DNA from: Archangium sp.
Lineage (GTDB): Bacteria > Myxococcota > Myxococcia > Myxococcales > Myxococcaceae
NCBI GenBank assembly: GCA_030681645.1
Contig: JAUXRX010000049.1
Span: 62,001 to 126,000 of the forward strand
Direction: 5' to 3'
Length of the DNA stretch: 64,000 bases
Below the pieces are notes generated by a model. It had not been told where the DNA came from and searched no databases. It worked only from the letters and a program-made list of their open reading frames with translations. Shown here piece by piece: positions 1-8,520 of this stretch. The stretch's first letter is position 1; each line of letters starts with the position of its first letter. The position numbers and the translations under genes are program-made.

Positions 1-102
1 GAAGCCCATGAAGACCTCCCACTTCGGCGGCTCCCTGCGCACTTCGGGCTGCGGGGTCGAGACCTGCGCCTGCGAGAGCAGCATCAGCACGAGGAAGTTC
101 AT
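1..102 (-). CDS. Secreted or outer-membrane protein, N-terminal fragment
   Basis: Only the first 34 codons lie in the window; the gene runs off the left edge. From the ATG at 102 the product begins with a short hydrophobic stretch (MNFLVLMLLSQAQVS) that reads as a signal peptide, then a charged segment ending in KWEVFMGF. A longer start at 138 is in frame and would add 12 residues, but the inner ATG places the signal peptide at the very N-terminus. It lies downstream of, and on the same strand as, the TolC-like gene, so it may be envelope-related. Family not recognisable from so little. Confidence 0.5.
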   Translation of the reverse strand, partial: MNFLVLMLLSQAQVSTPQPEVRREPPKWEVFMGF

Positions 103-190
103 GCCGCTCAAGTGACGGCGTATTCCCTGCGCATTCATGTGGGTTGGCGATGGATCGCTTCCGCGCCGGCCGGCAACGAAGGGTCGGCGC

Positions 191-1582
191 TCAGCGCGGC
201 TGGAGCACGGCCGGGGGCGCTGCCACGGGCCTGGCCTGCAGCTCCGCGGGCTGACCGACGGCGCGCGTGAGCGCCCGCAGCCCGACCTTCACGTCGTGGT
301 ACGCCTGAATGCGCTGCACGCTCGCCGACGCGTAGGCGCTGAACGAATCGACCAGCTCGCGGGTGTCGCCGGTGCCCAGCTCGAACGCGGTGTACGCGGC
401 GTTGGCCCAGCGGCGCGCGTTCTTCTCGGCCTCGGCCTGCCGCTCGGCCTTCTTCATGGCCAGGTTCGTCTCGCCCCAGCTCTTCTCGATCTCGAGCTTC
501 ACGCCCGCGCCGATCAGGTCGCGCTGGTGCTGCATCTTCTCGTACTCGGCGCGCGCCTGCTCGAGGTGAATGCCCTTCTGGGGAAAGTCCCACTGGTACT
601 TCATCACCAGGCCCACGCCCGCCGAGAGATCGTTGTACGGATCGTACGCGAACGGCGAGATCTGCCGCGTGGCGCTGGTCGTCCACATCCACCGGAAGAA
701 GCCGGCGATGCCGAAGTCCGGGTAGTACATCGCCTCGCGAATCTTCACTTCCTGCTCGCGGGCCTCGAGCCCTGCCGCGATCGCCTTGAGCTCGGGCCGG
801 TGCTTCGCCGCCGCGATGACGTACCCGTCGAGCGCGCCCAGGCTGCCCTCGGGGGCGGTGAGCACCTCGACCTGCACCTCGAGGGTCTCGTCGGCGGGCG
901 CGGCGATGAGCAGCCTGATCGCCGCGAGCGCGAACTGGGCCCCGTTCTCGGCCTGGAGCTTCTGCACCTCGCCCTGCTGCCGGTAGAACGCGAGCTTGTA
1001 GAGGTCCATCTGCGTGACCTGGTCGCTGCCCTCTTCCCGCAACCGCGCCAGTGTCTTCTCGGCGTCGTCGAGGCGCTTCATGGTGTCGTCGATGACGCCC
1101 GCCGCCTGCTTCGCCAGGCAGTAGCCGTAGAACGCCTGCGCCGCCTGGTACTCCGACTCGTCCTGCGCCCGCACGGTGAGCGCCTCGCCCGCCTCCACGC
1201 CCTTGCGCCCCGCTTCCTCGAGCGCGTCGAGCTTGCCGAACGTGTAGATGGGCAACACCGCCTCGGCGCCCGCGCGCATCATCACGCCCGGCTGGCCGAA
1301 ATCGAGATCGTACATGCGCGTCGAGAAGGTCGTGGGCGGCCCACCCAGCCCGTCGTTGCGCGCCTCCGGCGTGGGACCGGCGATCATGAAGTACGAGTCC
1401 ATGCGCGGGAACCATGCCCAGCGCGCCTCGTCGTAGCGCGAGCGGTAGTACCGAAGCTGCGCCTGCGCTTCCTTCACCCGGTGATCATTCGCCCGCGCGC
1501 GATCGATGATCTCGGGAAGCGTCAACGGGGCCGCCTCAGCGCCAGCCGTGAGCAACAGAATGACGAATGAAATCAGGCGCAA
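191..1582 (-). CDS. TolC-like outer membrane efflux protein
   Basis: A 463-residue protein with an N-terminal signal peptide (RLISFVILLLTAGAEA) followed by the two long helical repeats typical of outer membrane channel tunnels of the TolC family (LPEIIDRARANDHRVKEAQAQ near the start, matching the usual leader helix). TolC proteins form trimeric periplasmic tunnels for export. The TTG start at 1582 was chosen because it puts the signal peptide at the N-terminus; an in-frame ATG at 1669 is possible but would overlap the divergent gene at 1662 and add a non-signal extension. No inner-membrane pump or adaptor gene lies next to it here, so the substrate is unknown. Confidence 0.8.
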   Translation of the reverse strand: MRLISFVILLLTAGAEAAPLTLPEIIDRARANDHRVKEAQAQLRYYRSRYDEARWAWFPRMDSYFMIAGPTPEARNDGLGGPPTTFSTRMYDLDFGQPGVMMRAGAEAVLPIYTFGKLDALEEAGRKGVEAGEALTVRAQDESEYQAAQAFYGYCLAKQAAGVIDDTMKRLDDAEKTLARLREEGSDQVTQMDLYKLAFYRQQGEVQKLQAENGAQFALAAIRLLIAAPADETLEVQVEVLTAPEGSLGALDGYVIAAAKHRPELKAIAAGLEAREQEVKIREAMYYPDFGIAGFFRWMWTTSATRQISPFAYDPYNDLSAGVGLVMKYQWDFPQKGIHLEQARAEYEKMQHQRDLIGAGVKLEIEKSWGETNLAMKKAERQAEAEKNARRWANAAYTAFELGTGDTRELVDSFSAYASASVQRIQAYHDVKVGLRALTRAVGQPAELQARPVAAPPAVLQPR

Positions 1583-1661
1583 AGCGCGGGCACTCTGCCG
1601 CAGCGGGTCAGGGAATTGAAGGGACTTCTTCGGTGAAGCCAGAGGCGTATGGTTCGTCTCG

Positions 1662-2273
1662 ATGCGCATGCTCCGGTCCCTGATCCTCGCCTCGCTCTCG
1701 CTGGCCCTCGCTGCGTCCGCTGCCGATCCGAAGCTCAAGGGGTCGAAGAAGGAGACCGCGCCCAGGCTCGACCTCGGCATCCCCGCGTTCAAGGAGATCC
1801 CGAAGGACCAGAAGCTCGAGAAGCCCAAAGAGGCGGACGAGGCGCAGCAGGGGCCCACCTCCACCACCCTCGACGAGGGCTATTCGGTCGTGCGCGTCGT
1901 GCACGGCAAGGCCTTCATCCGCGGGCCCGATGGCGCCAGGCCCTCCACCCCGTTTCCGCAGGTGACCGCCACCGGCAACCCGCTCGCCACCGAGAAGTTC
2001 AGCTCGGTGGTGCGCCTCAAGTCGCCGGCGAAGAAGAACACCAGCATCGAGGTCGCCATCCTCGATCAGCGCGGCGACACGGTGATGGAAGCGTCGGGCG
2101 AAATCCGCTTCGGCACCGGCCCCGAGGCCGAGTGGCAGGTCGACTGGGAACCCACCGGCATCCGCAACCCGGGCGAGTTCCAGGTGCTGGTGCGAGTCGG
2201 AGGCAACCCGCTGGGCACCTTCCCGCTCAAGGTGCTGCTCCCCGCCGCCCCCGCCCCGGCACCCGCGAAATAG
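1662..2273 (+). CDS. Secreted hypothetical protein
   Basis: A 203-residue protein with a clear signal peptide (RMLRSLILASLSLALAASA) and no domain I recognise. The mature part begins Lys/Glu-rich and low in complexity (residues ~25-65), then becomes a probable beta-rich domain, and ends in a Pro/Ala tail (APAPAPAK). It probably acts in the periplasm or at the surface. There is no Shine-Dalgarno sequence, but TATGGT ends 8 bases before the ATG, which could be a -10 box of a leaderless transcript. It is divergent from the TolC-like gene and is followed after 39 bases by the aldolase gene. Confidence 0.75.
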   Translation: MRMLRSLILASLSLALAASAADPKLKGSKKETAPRLDLGIPAFKEIPKDQKLEKPKEADEAQQGPTSTTLDEGYSVVRVVHGKAFIRGPDGARPSTPFPQVTATGNPLATEKFSSVVRLKSPAKKNTSIEVAILDQRGDTVMEASGEIRFGTGPEAEWQVDWEPTGIRNPGEFQVLVRVGGNPLGTFPLKVLLPAAPAPAPAK

Positions 2274-2278
2274 CTGTG

Positions 2279-2305
2279 TTGACGGTTTTGGAAGTGCGGT
2301 ATCTC
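2279..2305 (+). promoter_or_regulatory. Candidate promoter of the aldolase gene
   Basis: TTGACG at 2279-2284 and TATCTC at 2300-2305 resemble sigma-70 -35 and -10 boxes, though the 15-base spacer is short. The aldolase ATG lies 7 bases after the -10-like box and there is no Shine-Dalgarno sequence, so the transcript would be leaderless or nearly so. Confidence 0.3.
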
Positions 2306-2312
2306 GCGCCGC

Positions 2313-3227
2313 ATGTCCCACTCCGATCGCGTCAAGCAGATCCTCAGCTGGTACCCCTCTGACACACCGGGCGTCCTGACGAACCTGGCGCGCATGCTCA
2401 ACACGGGCACGCTCGCAGGCACCGGCAAGATGGTGATCCTCCCGGTCGACCAGGGCTTCGAGCACGGGCCGGCGCGCAGCTTCCAGCCCAACCCCGCTGG
2501 CTACGATCCCGACTACCACGCGCAGCTCGCCATCGACTCGGGCTGCAACGCCTACGCGGCGCCGCTGGGCTTCCTCGAGGCCGTCGCCGGCAAGCTGTGC
2601 GGCGAGATCCCCCTCATCCTCAAGCTCAACAACTCCGACTCGCTGGCGAAGGTCGAGCCGATGTCCGCGCTCACCGGCACCGTGAGAGACGCCGTGCGCC
2701 TGGGCTGCTCGGCCATCGGCTACACGATCTACCCGGGGTCCTCGGCGCGCAATCAGCAGTACCAGGACCTGCGCGATCTGATCGCCGAGGCGAAAGAAGC
2801 GGGCCTGCCCACCGTGCTCTGGGCCTACCCGCGCGGCAACATGTCGAAGGACGGGGAGACCGCCGCCGACGTGGTCGCGTACGCGGCGCAGATCTCCGCC
2901 CAGCTCGGCGCGCACATCATCAAGGTCAAGCCCCCGAAGGACTTCATCGAGCAGGCCGAGGCGAAGAAGGTGTTCGAGAAGTACGCCATTCCCACCAAGA
3001 CGATGGCCGACCGCGTCCGCCACGTGGTGCAGAGCGCGTTCAACGGAAAGCGCATCGTGATCTTCTCCGGCGGCGAGGCGAAGGACACCTCCGCCCTCCT
3101 CGAGGAGATCAAGGGCATCAAGGAAGGCGGGGGCTTCGGCTCGATCATGGGCCGCAACGCCTTCCAGCGCCCCCGCGCCGAGTCGATCCAGTTGCTCAAG
3201 GACGTGATGAACGTCTTCAAGAGCTGA
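2313..3227 (+). CDS. fbaB: Fructose-bisphosphate aldolase, class I
   Basis: A 304-residue DhnA/FbaB-type aldolase, which interconverts fructose-1,6-bisphosphate with dihydroxyacetone phosphate and glyceraldehyde-3-phosphate through a Schiff base, without metal. Recognisable segments are MVILPVDQGFEHGP near residue 40, LKLNNSDSL, YTIYPGSS near residue 140, and HIIKVKPPKDF near residue 205, which carries the expected Schiff-base lysine region. Length fits the family. Pyruvate kinase (21.8 kb) and phosphofructokinase (33.9 kb), also glycolytic, lie elsewhere in the window but not in the same transcript. The start has no Shine-Dalgarno sequence. Confidence 0.93.
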   Translation: MSHSDRVKQILSWYPSDTPGVLTNLARMLNTGTLAGTGKMVILPVDQGFEHGPARSFQPNPAGYDPDYHAQLAIDSGCNAYAAPLGFLEAVAGKLCGEIPLILKLNNSDSLAKVEPMSALTGTVRDAVRLGCSAIGYTIYPGSSARNQQYQDLRDLIAEAKEAGLPTVLWAYPRGNMSKDGETAADVVAYAAQISAQLGAHIIKVKPPKDFIEQAEAKKVFEKYAIPTKTMADRVRHVVQSAFNGKRIVIFSGGEAKDTSALLEEIKGIKEGGGFGSIMGRNAFQRPRAESIQLLKDVMNVFKS

Positions 3228-3276
3228 GTTCTTTTTTCTTACCCCGCAGTCCTCCAGAACGAGAAAGACAACCACC

Positions 3277-4017
3277 GTGAAGAAGCTGATTGCCGTGCTG
3301 TGCCTGACGGGCTCGGTCGCCTTTGCCGGCCCGCCCCCCAAGGAGAAGGCCGCCCCGGCCGACGCCCCCGTCGCCGCCAAGCCCGCTCCCCTCACCCCGG
3401 AAGAGCGCAAGAAGGTGCTCTACGCGCTCGGCGCGATGGTCGCGCAGCGCACGCCGCTGGCCCAGGCCGGCCTCGATGAAGCAGAGCTGGCCGAGGTGAT
3501 GGCCGGCTTCGTCGACGCCTGCACCCCGGGCAAGGAGCTCAAGGCGCCGACCGCCGAGAACATGCCCAAGGTCGACCAGTTCCTCAAAGAGCGCGCCAAG
3601 GTGCGCGGCGAGCAGGAGAAGGCGAAGGGCCTCAAGTACCTCGAGGAGCAGGCGGCGGCCCCCGGGGCGCAGAAGCAGCCCAGCGGCCTCATCTACTTCG
3701 AGACCCAGGCCGGCACGGGCGCGCAGCCCACCGCCGCCGACACGGTGAAGGTGCACTACAAGGGCACGCTCATCAACGGCACCGAGTTCGACTCGAGCTA
3801 CAAGCGCGGCACCCCGGCCGAGTTCCCCCTCGGCGGCGTGATCAAGTGCTGGACCGAGGGCGTGGCGAAGATGAAGGTCGGCGGCAAGGCGAAGCTCGTG
3901 TGCCCGTCTGACATCGCCTACGGCGACAAGGGCGCCGGCGCCACCATCCCGCCCAACTCGGTCCTCAACTTCGAGGTCGAGCTCATCAGCATCGCCGGAA
4001 AGGCGGCCCCCCAGTGA
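3277..4017 (+). CDS. Secreted FKBP-type peptidyl-prolyl isomerase (Mip-like)
   Basis: A 246-residue protein with a signal peptide (KKLIAVLCLTGSVAFA), a helical N-terminal dimerisation-like domain (residues ~40-125) and a C-terminal FKBP domain (residues ~140-240). The FKBP core is evident in VKVHYKGTLINGTEFDSS, GGVIKCWTEGVAKMKVGGK and IAYGDKGAGATIPPNS. Such proteins catalyse cis-trans isomerisation of proline bonds in exported proteins. The start is GTG. The stop overlaps the GTG start of a second, similar FKBP gene by four bases, so the two are co-translated. Confidence 0.92.
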   Translation: MKKLIAVLCLTGSVAFAGPPPKEKAAPADAPVAAKPAPLTPEERKKVLYALGAMVAQRTPLAQAGLDEAELAEVMAGFVDACTPGKELKAPTAENMPKVDQFLKERAKVRGEQEKAKGLKYLEEQAAAPGAQKQPSGLIYFETQAGTGAQPTAADTVKVHYKGTLINGTEFDSSYKRGTPAEFPLGGVIKCWTEGVAKMKVGGKAKLVCPSDIAYGDKGAGATIPPNSVLNFEVELISIAGKAAPQ

Positions 4018-4829
4018 AGACCACGTTCCGCATGCTGCTCCTCGGCTCGGCGCTCGCGCTGACTGCGTGCCCGTCTGCCTCGACCGTCGACGCCGCCGTG
4101 GCGGCGCCGGTGGCCGTGGTGCCGCCGCCTCCCGTCGCGCCGCCCCCGCCCCCTCCGCTGTCGGCGGAAGACAAGCAGAAGGCGATGTACGCCTTCGGCG
4201 CGCTCATCGCCGAGCGCACCCCGGTGAAGGCCGCCGGCCTGGACGCCGACGATCTCGCCGAGGTCGTCAAGGGCCTGAAGGACGCCGCCGCTGGCAAGGA
4301 GCTCGCGGTGAAGCTCGAGGAGTTCGGCCCCAAGGTCGAGCAGCTCCTCAACGAGAAGCAGGCCGCCAAGGCCGAGGCCGAGAAGAAGAAGGGCACCGAC
4401 TTCCTCGCGAAGGCAGCGAAGGAGAAGGGCGCGACGAAAGAGAAGTCGGGCCTGGTCTTCATCAACACCACCCCCGGCACGGGCAAGCAGCCCGCCGCCA
4501 CCGACACCGTCAGCGTGCACTACAAGGGCACCCTCATCGACGGCACCGAGTTCGACTCGAGCTACAAGCGCGGCCAGCCCACCGAGTTCCCGCTCAACGG
4601 CGTGATCAAGTGCTGGACCGAGGGCGTGGCGAAGATGAAGGTGGGCGGCAAGGCGAAGCTCGTGTGCCCCTCTGACATCGCCTACGGCGACCGCGGCGCA
4701 GGGGCCAACATCCCCGGTGGCGCGACCCTCGTGTTCGAGGTCGAGCTGTTGGGCATCAAGGAGCCGGTCCCCACGCCGCCCCCGGGCATGCCCACCATGC
4801 CGAACACCCCGCCCCCTCCCGGCAAGTAA
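4014..4829 (+). CDS. FKBP-type peptidyl-prolyl isomerase, lipoprotein form
   Basis: A 271-residue tandem paralogue of the preceding gene. It has a lipoprotein signal (LALTAC, acylated Cys about residue 19), a Pro/Val/Ala-rich linker (residues ~20-50), a helical dimerisation-like region and an FKBP domain nearly identical to its neighbour's (GVIKCWTEGVAKMKVGGKAK). The tail is rich in proline. It is expected to be anchored to a membrane facing the periplasm, whereas the first copy is soluble. The GTG start overlaps the previous stop. A strong intrinsic terminator follows the stop. Confidence 0.92.
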   Translation: MKTTFRMLLLGSALALTACPSASTVDAAVAAPVAVVPPPPVAPPPPPPLSAEDKQKAMYAFGALIAERTPVKAAGLDADDLAEVVKGLKDAAAGKELAVKLEEFGPKVEQLLNEKQAAKAEAEKKKGTDFLAKAAKEKGATKEKSGLVFINTTPGTGKQPAATDTVSVHYKGTLIDGTEFDSSYKRGQPTEFPLNGVIKCWTEGVAKMKVGGKAKLVCPSDIAYGDRGAGANIPGGATLVFEVELLGIKEPVPTPPPGMPTMPNTPPPPGK

Positions 4830-4853
4830 GGCCGGAAGAGCGCCGGAAAGACG

Positions 4854-4886
4854 AAGGCCCTCTGGATTTCTCCAGAGGGCCTTTTT
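4854..4886 (+). terminator. Intrinsic terminator of the FKBP operon
   Basis: A perfect 13-bp inverted repeat (4854-4866 and 4871-4883) with a four-base loop runs into TTTTT at 4882-4886. It sits 25 bases after the stop codon of the second FKBP gene and separates it from the tRNA-Ala gene on the other strand. Confidence 0.9.
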
Positions 4887-4890
4887 GTTG

Positions 4891-4963
4891 TGGAGCTAAG
4901 CGGGATCGAACCGCTGACCCCCTGAATGCCATTCAGGTGCTCTCCCAGCTGAGCTATAGCCCC
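4891..4963 (-). tRNA. tRNA-Ala (anticodon GGC)
   Basis: Read on the minus strand the 73 bases fold into a full cloverleaf: acceptor GGGGCTA pairing with TAGCTCC, D arm with GCTCAGCTGGGAGAGC, anticodon stem CCTGA/TCAGG enclosing ATGGCAT (anticodon GGC), and a T arm with GGTTCGATCC. The 3' CCA is not encoded. It decodes GCC/GCU, heavily used alanine codons in this GC-rich DNA. Confidence 0.97.
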
Positions 4964-4990
4964 GGGTTTCCGACGATTGCGGGCGCGCTG

Positions 4991-5401
4991 TTACCGCTTT
5001 TTCTGTGTAGCCGCCACACCTTTCGACGCTGCAGACATTTTTTCCTGAAGACGTTTCGCGATATCGGCCCCCTCGGCGAGCAGGTCGTTGATCGAGTTGT
5101 TCTGGGTGCGGATCTTCTGGGTGACGCCTTCCAGCAGCTTGCGCACCGAGGTGAGGTTCTGGGGCAGCTGGAGCTTGCCTTTGCTGACCTCCGCCCACAC
5201 CGCCTCGCCCAGATCGCGGTAGGCGCGATCGAGATCGCGGTCGAGCATGTTCGAGCCGACCTTCGCCTGCGCCATCGCCGCCGCGTGCTCGACCTGGCTC
5301 TTGAGCACCTGGAGCTGGGCCTGCGCTTCTTCCCAGGCGGCCTGGATCTGCTTGAGCGTCTCGTTGTTCTGGGGCGTCTGGGGCTGCAGTCGATCGGGCA
5401 C
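4991..5401 (-). CDS. Coiled-coil hypothetical protein
   Basis: A 136-residue soluble protein that is almost wholly helical and rich in Gln, Ala, Lys and Glu (LKQIQAAWEEAQAQLQVLKS, then a Lys-rich C-terminus). It has no signal peptide or membrane segment. I chose the GTG at 5401 because a GGAGG sits 8 bases upstream of it; the in-frame TTG at 5416 has no ribosome site at the right distance. It lies 36 bases downstream of the rRNA methyltransferase gene on the same strand and may be co-transcribed. No function can be assigned. Confidence 0.75.
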   Translation of the reverse strand: MPDRLQPQTPQNNETLKQIQAAWEEAQAQLQVLKSQVEHAAAMAQAKVGSNMLDRDLDRAYRDLGEAVWAEVSKGKLQLPQNLTSVRKLLEGVTQKIRTQNNSINDLLAEGADIAKRLQEKMSAASKGVAATQKKR

Positions 5402-5437
5402 GGCGGTGGCCTCCAAAGAGTGAGGCCCGCGACGGTA

Positions 5438-6751
5438 TCAGGACTTGATGAGCCGCGCGCCGAAGAACCCACCGCCCTCGAGCCGGTGCGGCCAGACCCG
5501 CAACAGCTCGTCGACCTTGAACTCGGGCTGCGCCGAGACGAAGCGCTCCACCACCCCCTCGTTCTCGTCGCGCAGCACCGAGCAGGTGCCGTAGACGATC
5601 ACCCCGCCCCGCTTCAGGTGCTTGCTCACGTCGCGCAGGATGCCCAGCTGGGTGACGGTGAGCTCGTCGATCTGCTTCGGGCTGAGCTTCCACTTCTGAT
5701 CCGGCTCGCGGCCCAGGGTGCCCGTGCCGCTGCAGGGCGCGTCGATCAGCACCAGGTCGGCCAGGTCGATGCGCGGCGGGCTGGGGAAGCTCACGTGCCG
5801 CAGCTTGAGCTCGCCCACCCGGTTGCGGGCTTCCTTGAGCCGCTTCTCGCTGTGATCCCACGCGAACACGCGCCCGGTGGTGGTGACCGCGTCGGCCAGC
5901 ACCAGCGTCTTCCCACCCGCGCCCGCGCAGTAGTCGACCACCGTCTGGCCCGGCTGCGCCTTGCAGAACGCCGCCAGGAGCTGGCTGCCCAGGTCCATCA
6001 CCTGCAGCCGGCCTTCCTTCATCCACCGGGACTCGAAGATCGCCCGGCTCCCGTCGGTGACCCGCAGCGCGTCGGGCAGCTCGGTGCAGGCCTCGACCTC
6101 GTACTTCTTCGCGCGCAGCTCGTTGACCAGGGCGTCACGCGTGCCCACCGGCCGCACCCGCAGGGTCAGCGTCGGCTCGCGGTTGAGCGCCTCCAGCACC
6201 TGGTCCAGCTCCCCTTCGGGGGCGATGGCCGCGATCCGCTCGGCGAGCCAGGTGGGGAACGAGTGGCGGTTGGCGGCCTGGTCGAGCGGCGTGCTGCCGA
6301 AGTCGACCTCGACCTTTCGCTCGAGCTCGGCGCGGATCACCTGGTCGGGAATGCCGCGGGGCCGAATGGGGCCGGGCAGCGCCACCTCGGTCATGATCTT
6401 TTCCACCCCCGCCCCGCAGATGTCCCTTCGCCAGATCGCGTAGCGGAAGATCGCCTGGTCTTCCGGCAGGCTCAGCTTCGAGGTGGCGTACCCGCGCGCG
6501 GCCGCCGACAGGTTGAGGCGCCGCAGGTGCCGCGACAGCTCGCGGGTGGCGAAGGCGATGAAGCGGCGCTCCTTGCCCCCCAGGTTTCCGCCCCCGGCGA
6601 GCGCCTCGCCGATCGCCCGGCGCATCGGCGTGCCCTTGATCACCGCCACGTGCGCGGTGAGCACCGCCGTCGCCGCCTTCCGCGAGGCGATCCCCACGAT
6701 CTCCCCGGTCGAGGTGGGGCTGAGGGCCTGGGGTGGCTGGGTGGTCGACAC
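5438..6751 (-). CDS. RsmB/NOL1/NOP2-family RNA m5C methyltransferase
   Basis: A 437-residue S-adenosylmethionine-dependent cytosine-5 methyltransferase of the Sun/RsmB type. An N-terminal helical NusB-like region (residues ~25-140) is followed by the methyltransferase fold: VVDYCAGAGGKTL is the SAM-binding motif, DAPCSGTGTLGREPD holds the motif IV cysteine and YGTCSVLRDENE the catalytic motif VI cysteine. The likely target is 16S rRNA C967, but other RsmB/RsmF-type substrates cannot be excluded by motif alone. The start is GTG. It is divergent from the FHA gene that begins at 6841. Confidence 0.88.
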   Translation of the reverse strand: MSTTQPPQALSPTSTGEIVGIASRKAATAVLTAHVAVIKGTPMRRAIGEALAGGGNLGGKERRFIAFATRELSRHLRRLNLSAAARGYATSKLSLPEDQAIFRYAIWRRDICGAGVEKIMTEVALPGPIRPRGIPDQVIRAELERKVEVDFGSTPLDQAANRHSFPTWLAERIAAIAPEGELDQVLEALNREPTLTLRVRPVGTRDALVNELRAKKYEVEACTELPDALRVTDGSRAIFESRWMKEGRLQVMDLGSQLLAAFCKAQPGQTVVDYCAGAGGKTLVLADAVTTTGRVFAWDHSEKRLKEARNRVGELKLRHVSFPSPPRIDLADLVLIDAPCSGTGTLGREPDQKWKLSPKQIDELTVTQLGILRDVSKHLKRGGVIVYGTCSVLRDENEGVVERFVSAQPEFKVDELLRVWPHRLEGGGFFGARLIKS

Positions 6752-6840
6752 GGCCTGCCCCGACTACGCCGCCGCCCGCGGATCGAAAAGCCCTATCGAC
6801 CTGCTTGACCGGCGAGGCGGGCTGTATTGCCCTGCCGCCC

Positions 6841-8319
6841 GTGGGCTTCACGCTTCGAGTCACGCAAGGCGCCGGCGAGTCTGAGGAGTTCTCCTTCGAC
6901 GGCGGCGAGGCCCGCATGGGGCGCACCGCCGACAACGACGTCGTCATCAGGGATCCGTCGTCGTCGCGCGTCCACGCCCGGGTCTACGAAGAAGAGGGCC
7001 AGTGCTTCGTGGAAGACCTGAAGAGCGCCAACGGCACCACCCTCAACAAGCGGCCGCTCAAGAGCGCGGTCGCGCTTGAGTCGGGCGACCTCATCGCCAT
7101 CGGCGAGGTGGTGCTCGAGTTCCAGTTCGTCGACGGCGAGGGCCCGTCGTCCACGCTCGACGGCGAGGAAGAGCCCGTCGACGCGCACGAGACGATCCTC
7201 AAGCCGCCCAGCAAGCCGGCCACCGCGGCGGTGGTGAGGAAGCCCCCGCCCCGCAAGCCCACCGCCGAGGTCGCCGCGGCCGCCGCCAGGCCCCGGCCTT
7301 CCCGGGTGATCCCCGCCACCGCGGCACCGGAAGCCGAGGCGGTCGTGGTGCCCACGGCCGCCGATCGCGCGCGTGAACGGCGCGAGCTGCAGCGGTCCAC
7401 CACCGGCCGCGCCCAGCTGCTGTGGAACGAGCTCCCCCGCCCCACCCGCATCGCGGTGGGCATCATCGGCGGCCTCGCGACCCTGGGCATGCTGGGGTTG
7501 CTGGTGAGCGCGGTGCTCCCGAAGCGGGTGCCGAAGAAGTACGAGCCGATGGAGCTCGTTCCCAACGGCGACGCCATCCCCGATTCCTTCGGCGAGGGCG
7601 ACCAGGTCACGTTCTCCCGCCCTGACATGAAGTCCTTCACCTTCACCTTCGCGGCCCCCACCGCCATCGTGGGCGTGCTGCATTACCAGGCCGCCGACTG
7701 CAGCAAGGACGAGGTGACCATCGAGCTCAACGGCACGCAGGTGGGCACGGTGCCGCCCGACACGATGGAAGTGGAGAAGCGTGACCTCGAGATCGTGCTG
7801 CCCTCGACCCTGCTCCACGTCAACGGTCCGGCCAACGAGCTGGTCTTCGACAACGTCACCAACCCACCCGCCAACGATCCCTGGCGCATCTGGAACATCT
7901 GGGTGGAGGTGATCCCCATTCCGCGCATGAGCGCGGAGGACGCGGCACGTCGGGCCAAGGACGACCTGTCCCGCGCGGCGACGTTCTATGACCTGCGCGC
8001 CGTCGGAGCGATGAACCTGTTCAGATCGTGGAAGCAGTACCGCGACGCCTGGCTGCTGCTCGAGGCGACCCCCGATTCTCCGCCGGAGCTGGTGCAGCTG
8101 GCCCGCACCCGGATGAGAGAGATCCGCCCGCAGCTCGACGCGAAGTGCTCGTCGATGCTGGTCGCGTACCAGAAGCAGATGAACCAGCGGTACCCCAACA
8201 TCCGGGGCGCGCGCCGGGTCCTGCAGGACATTCCTTCGTACTTCGAGAAGGAGCACCCCTGCTTCGGCATGAGCCGGGGGCTCCTCGCCAACCTCGAGGA
8301 CCTCAGCGAGGTCGAGTGA
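6841..8319 (+). CDS. FHA-domain membrane protein
   Basis: A 492-residue protein with an intact N-terminal FHA domain (residues ~5-100; MGRTADNDVVI, then SSSRVHARV and SANGTTLN), the module that binds phosphothreonine peptides. A Pro/Ala-rich linker leads to one membrane helix at about residues 204-226, and a C-terminal domain of ~260 residues follows with no family I recognise, ending in a helical segment. The FHA half should be cytoplasmic and the C-terminal half periplasmic. A partner could be any Ser/Thr kinase substrate; a kinase lies at 35 kb. The GTG start was chosen because it is just ahead of the FHA fold; the longer frame has no support. Confidence 0.82.
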   Translation: MGFTLRVTQGAGESEEFSFDGGEARMGRTADNDVVIRDPSSSRVHARVYEEEGQCFVEDLKSANGTTLNKRPLKSAVALESGDLIAIGEVVLEFQFVDGEGPSSTLDGEEEPVDAHETILKPPSKPATAAVVRKPPPRKPTAEVAAAAARPRPSRVIPATAAPEAEAVVVPTAADRARERRELQRSTTGRAQLLWNELPRPTRIAVGIIGGLATLGMLGLLVSAVLPKRVPKKYEPMELVPNGDAIPDSFGEGDQVTFSRPDMKSFTFTFAAPTAIVGVLHYQAADCSKDEVTIELNGTQVGTVPPDTMEVEKRDLEIVLPSTLLHVNGPANELVFDNVTNPPANDPWRIWNIWVEVIPIPRMSAEDAARRAKDDLSRAATFYDLRAVGAMNLFRSWKQYRDAWLLLEATPDSPPELVQLARTRMREIRPQLDAKCSSMLVAYQKQMNQRYPNIRGARRVLQDIPSYFEKEHPCFGMSRGLLANLEDLSEVE

Positions 8320-8520
8320 TCAGACCGCGCCGGTCATGAGCACCAGGAAGATGCTCTCGTAGAACTTGGTCAAGCTGTCGAACAGCGTCGACATCACCGG
8401 CATGAGCGCGAGCGACCCGCCGATCAGCAGGAAGTGGGTCACGAGGCTGTATTCGATCATCGCCTGGCCGCGGGGCGGCCGAGGCCACCGGTCACTTCTT
8501 GCAGTCTTTTTTGCACTCAT
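8320..8520 (-). CDS. Flp-like prepilin (TadE/Flp type III signal)
   Basis: A 66-residue protein whose sequence RPPRG-QAMIEYSLV matches the Flp prepilin pattern: cleavage after Gly18, then Glu at +5 and Tyr at +6, followed by a hydrophobic helix. Two hydrophobic stretches are visible (THFLLIGGSLALM and FYESIFLVLMTGA), so the mature protein is 48 residues. The ATG at 8520 lies inside the 3' end of the CX3C gene (29-base overlap). This is the last gene of a six-gene leftward operon of prepilin-like proteins. Confidence 0.7.
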   Translation of the reverse strand: MSAKKTARSDRWPRPPRGQAMIEYSLVTHFLLIGGSLALMPVMSTLFDSLTKFYESIFLVLMTGAV

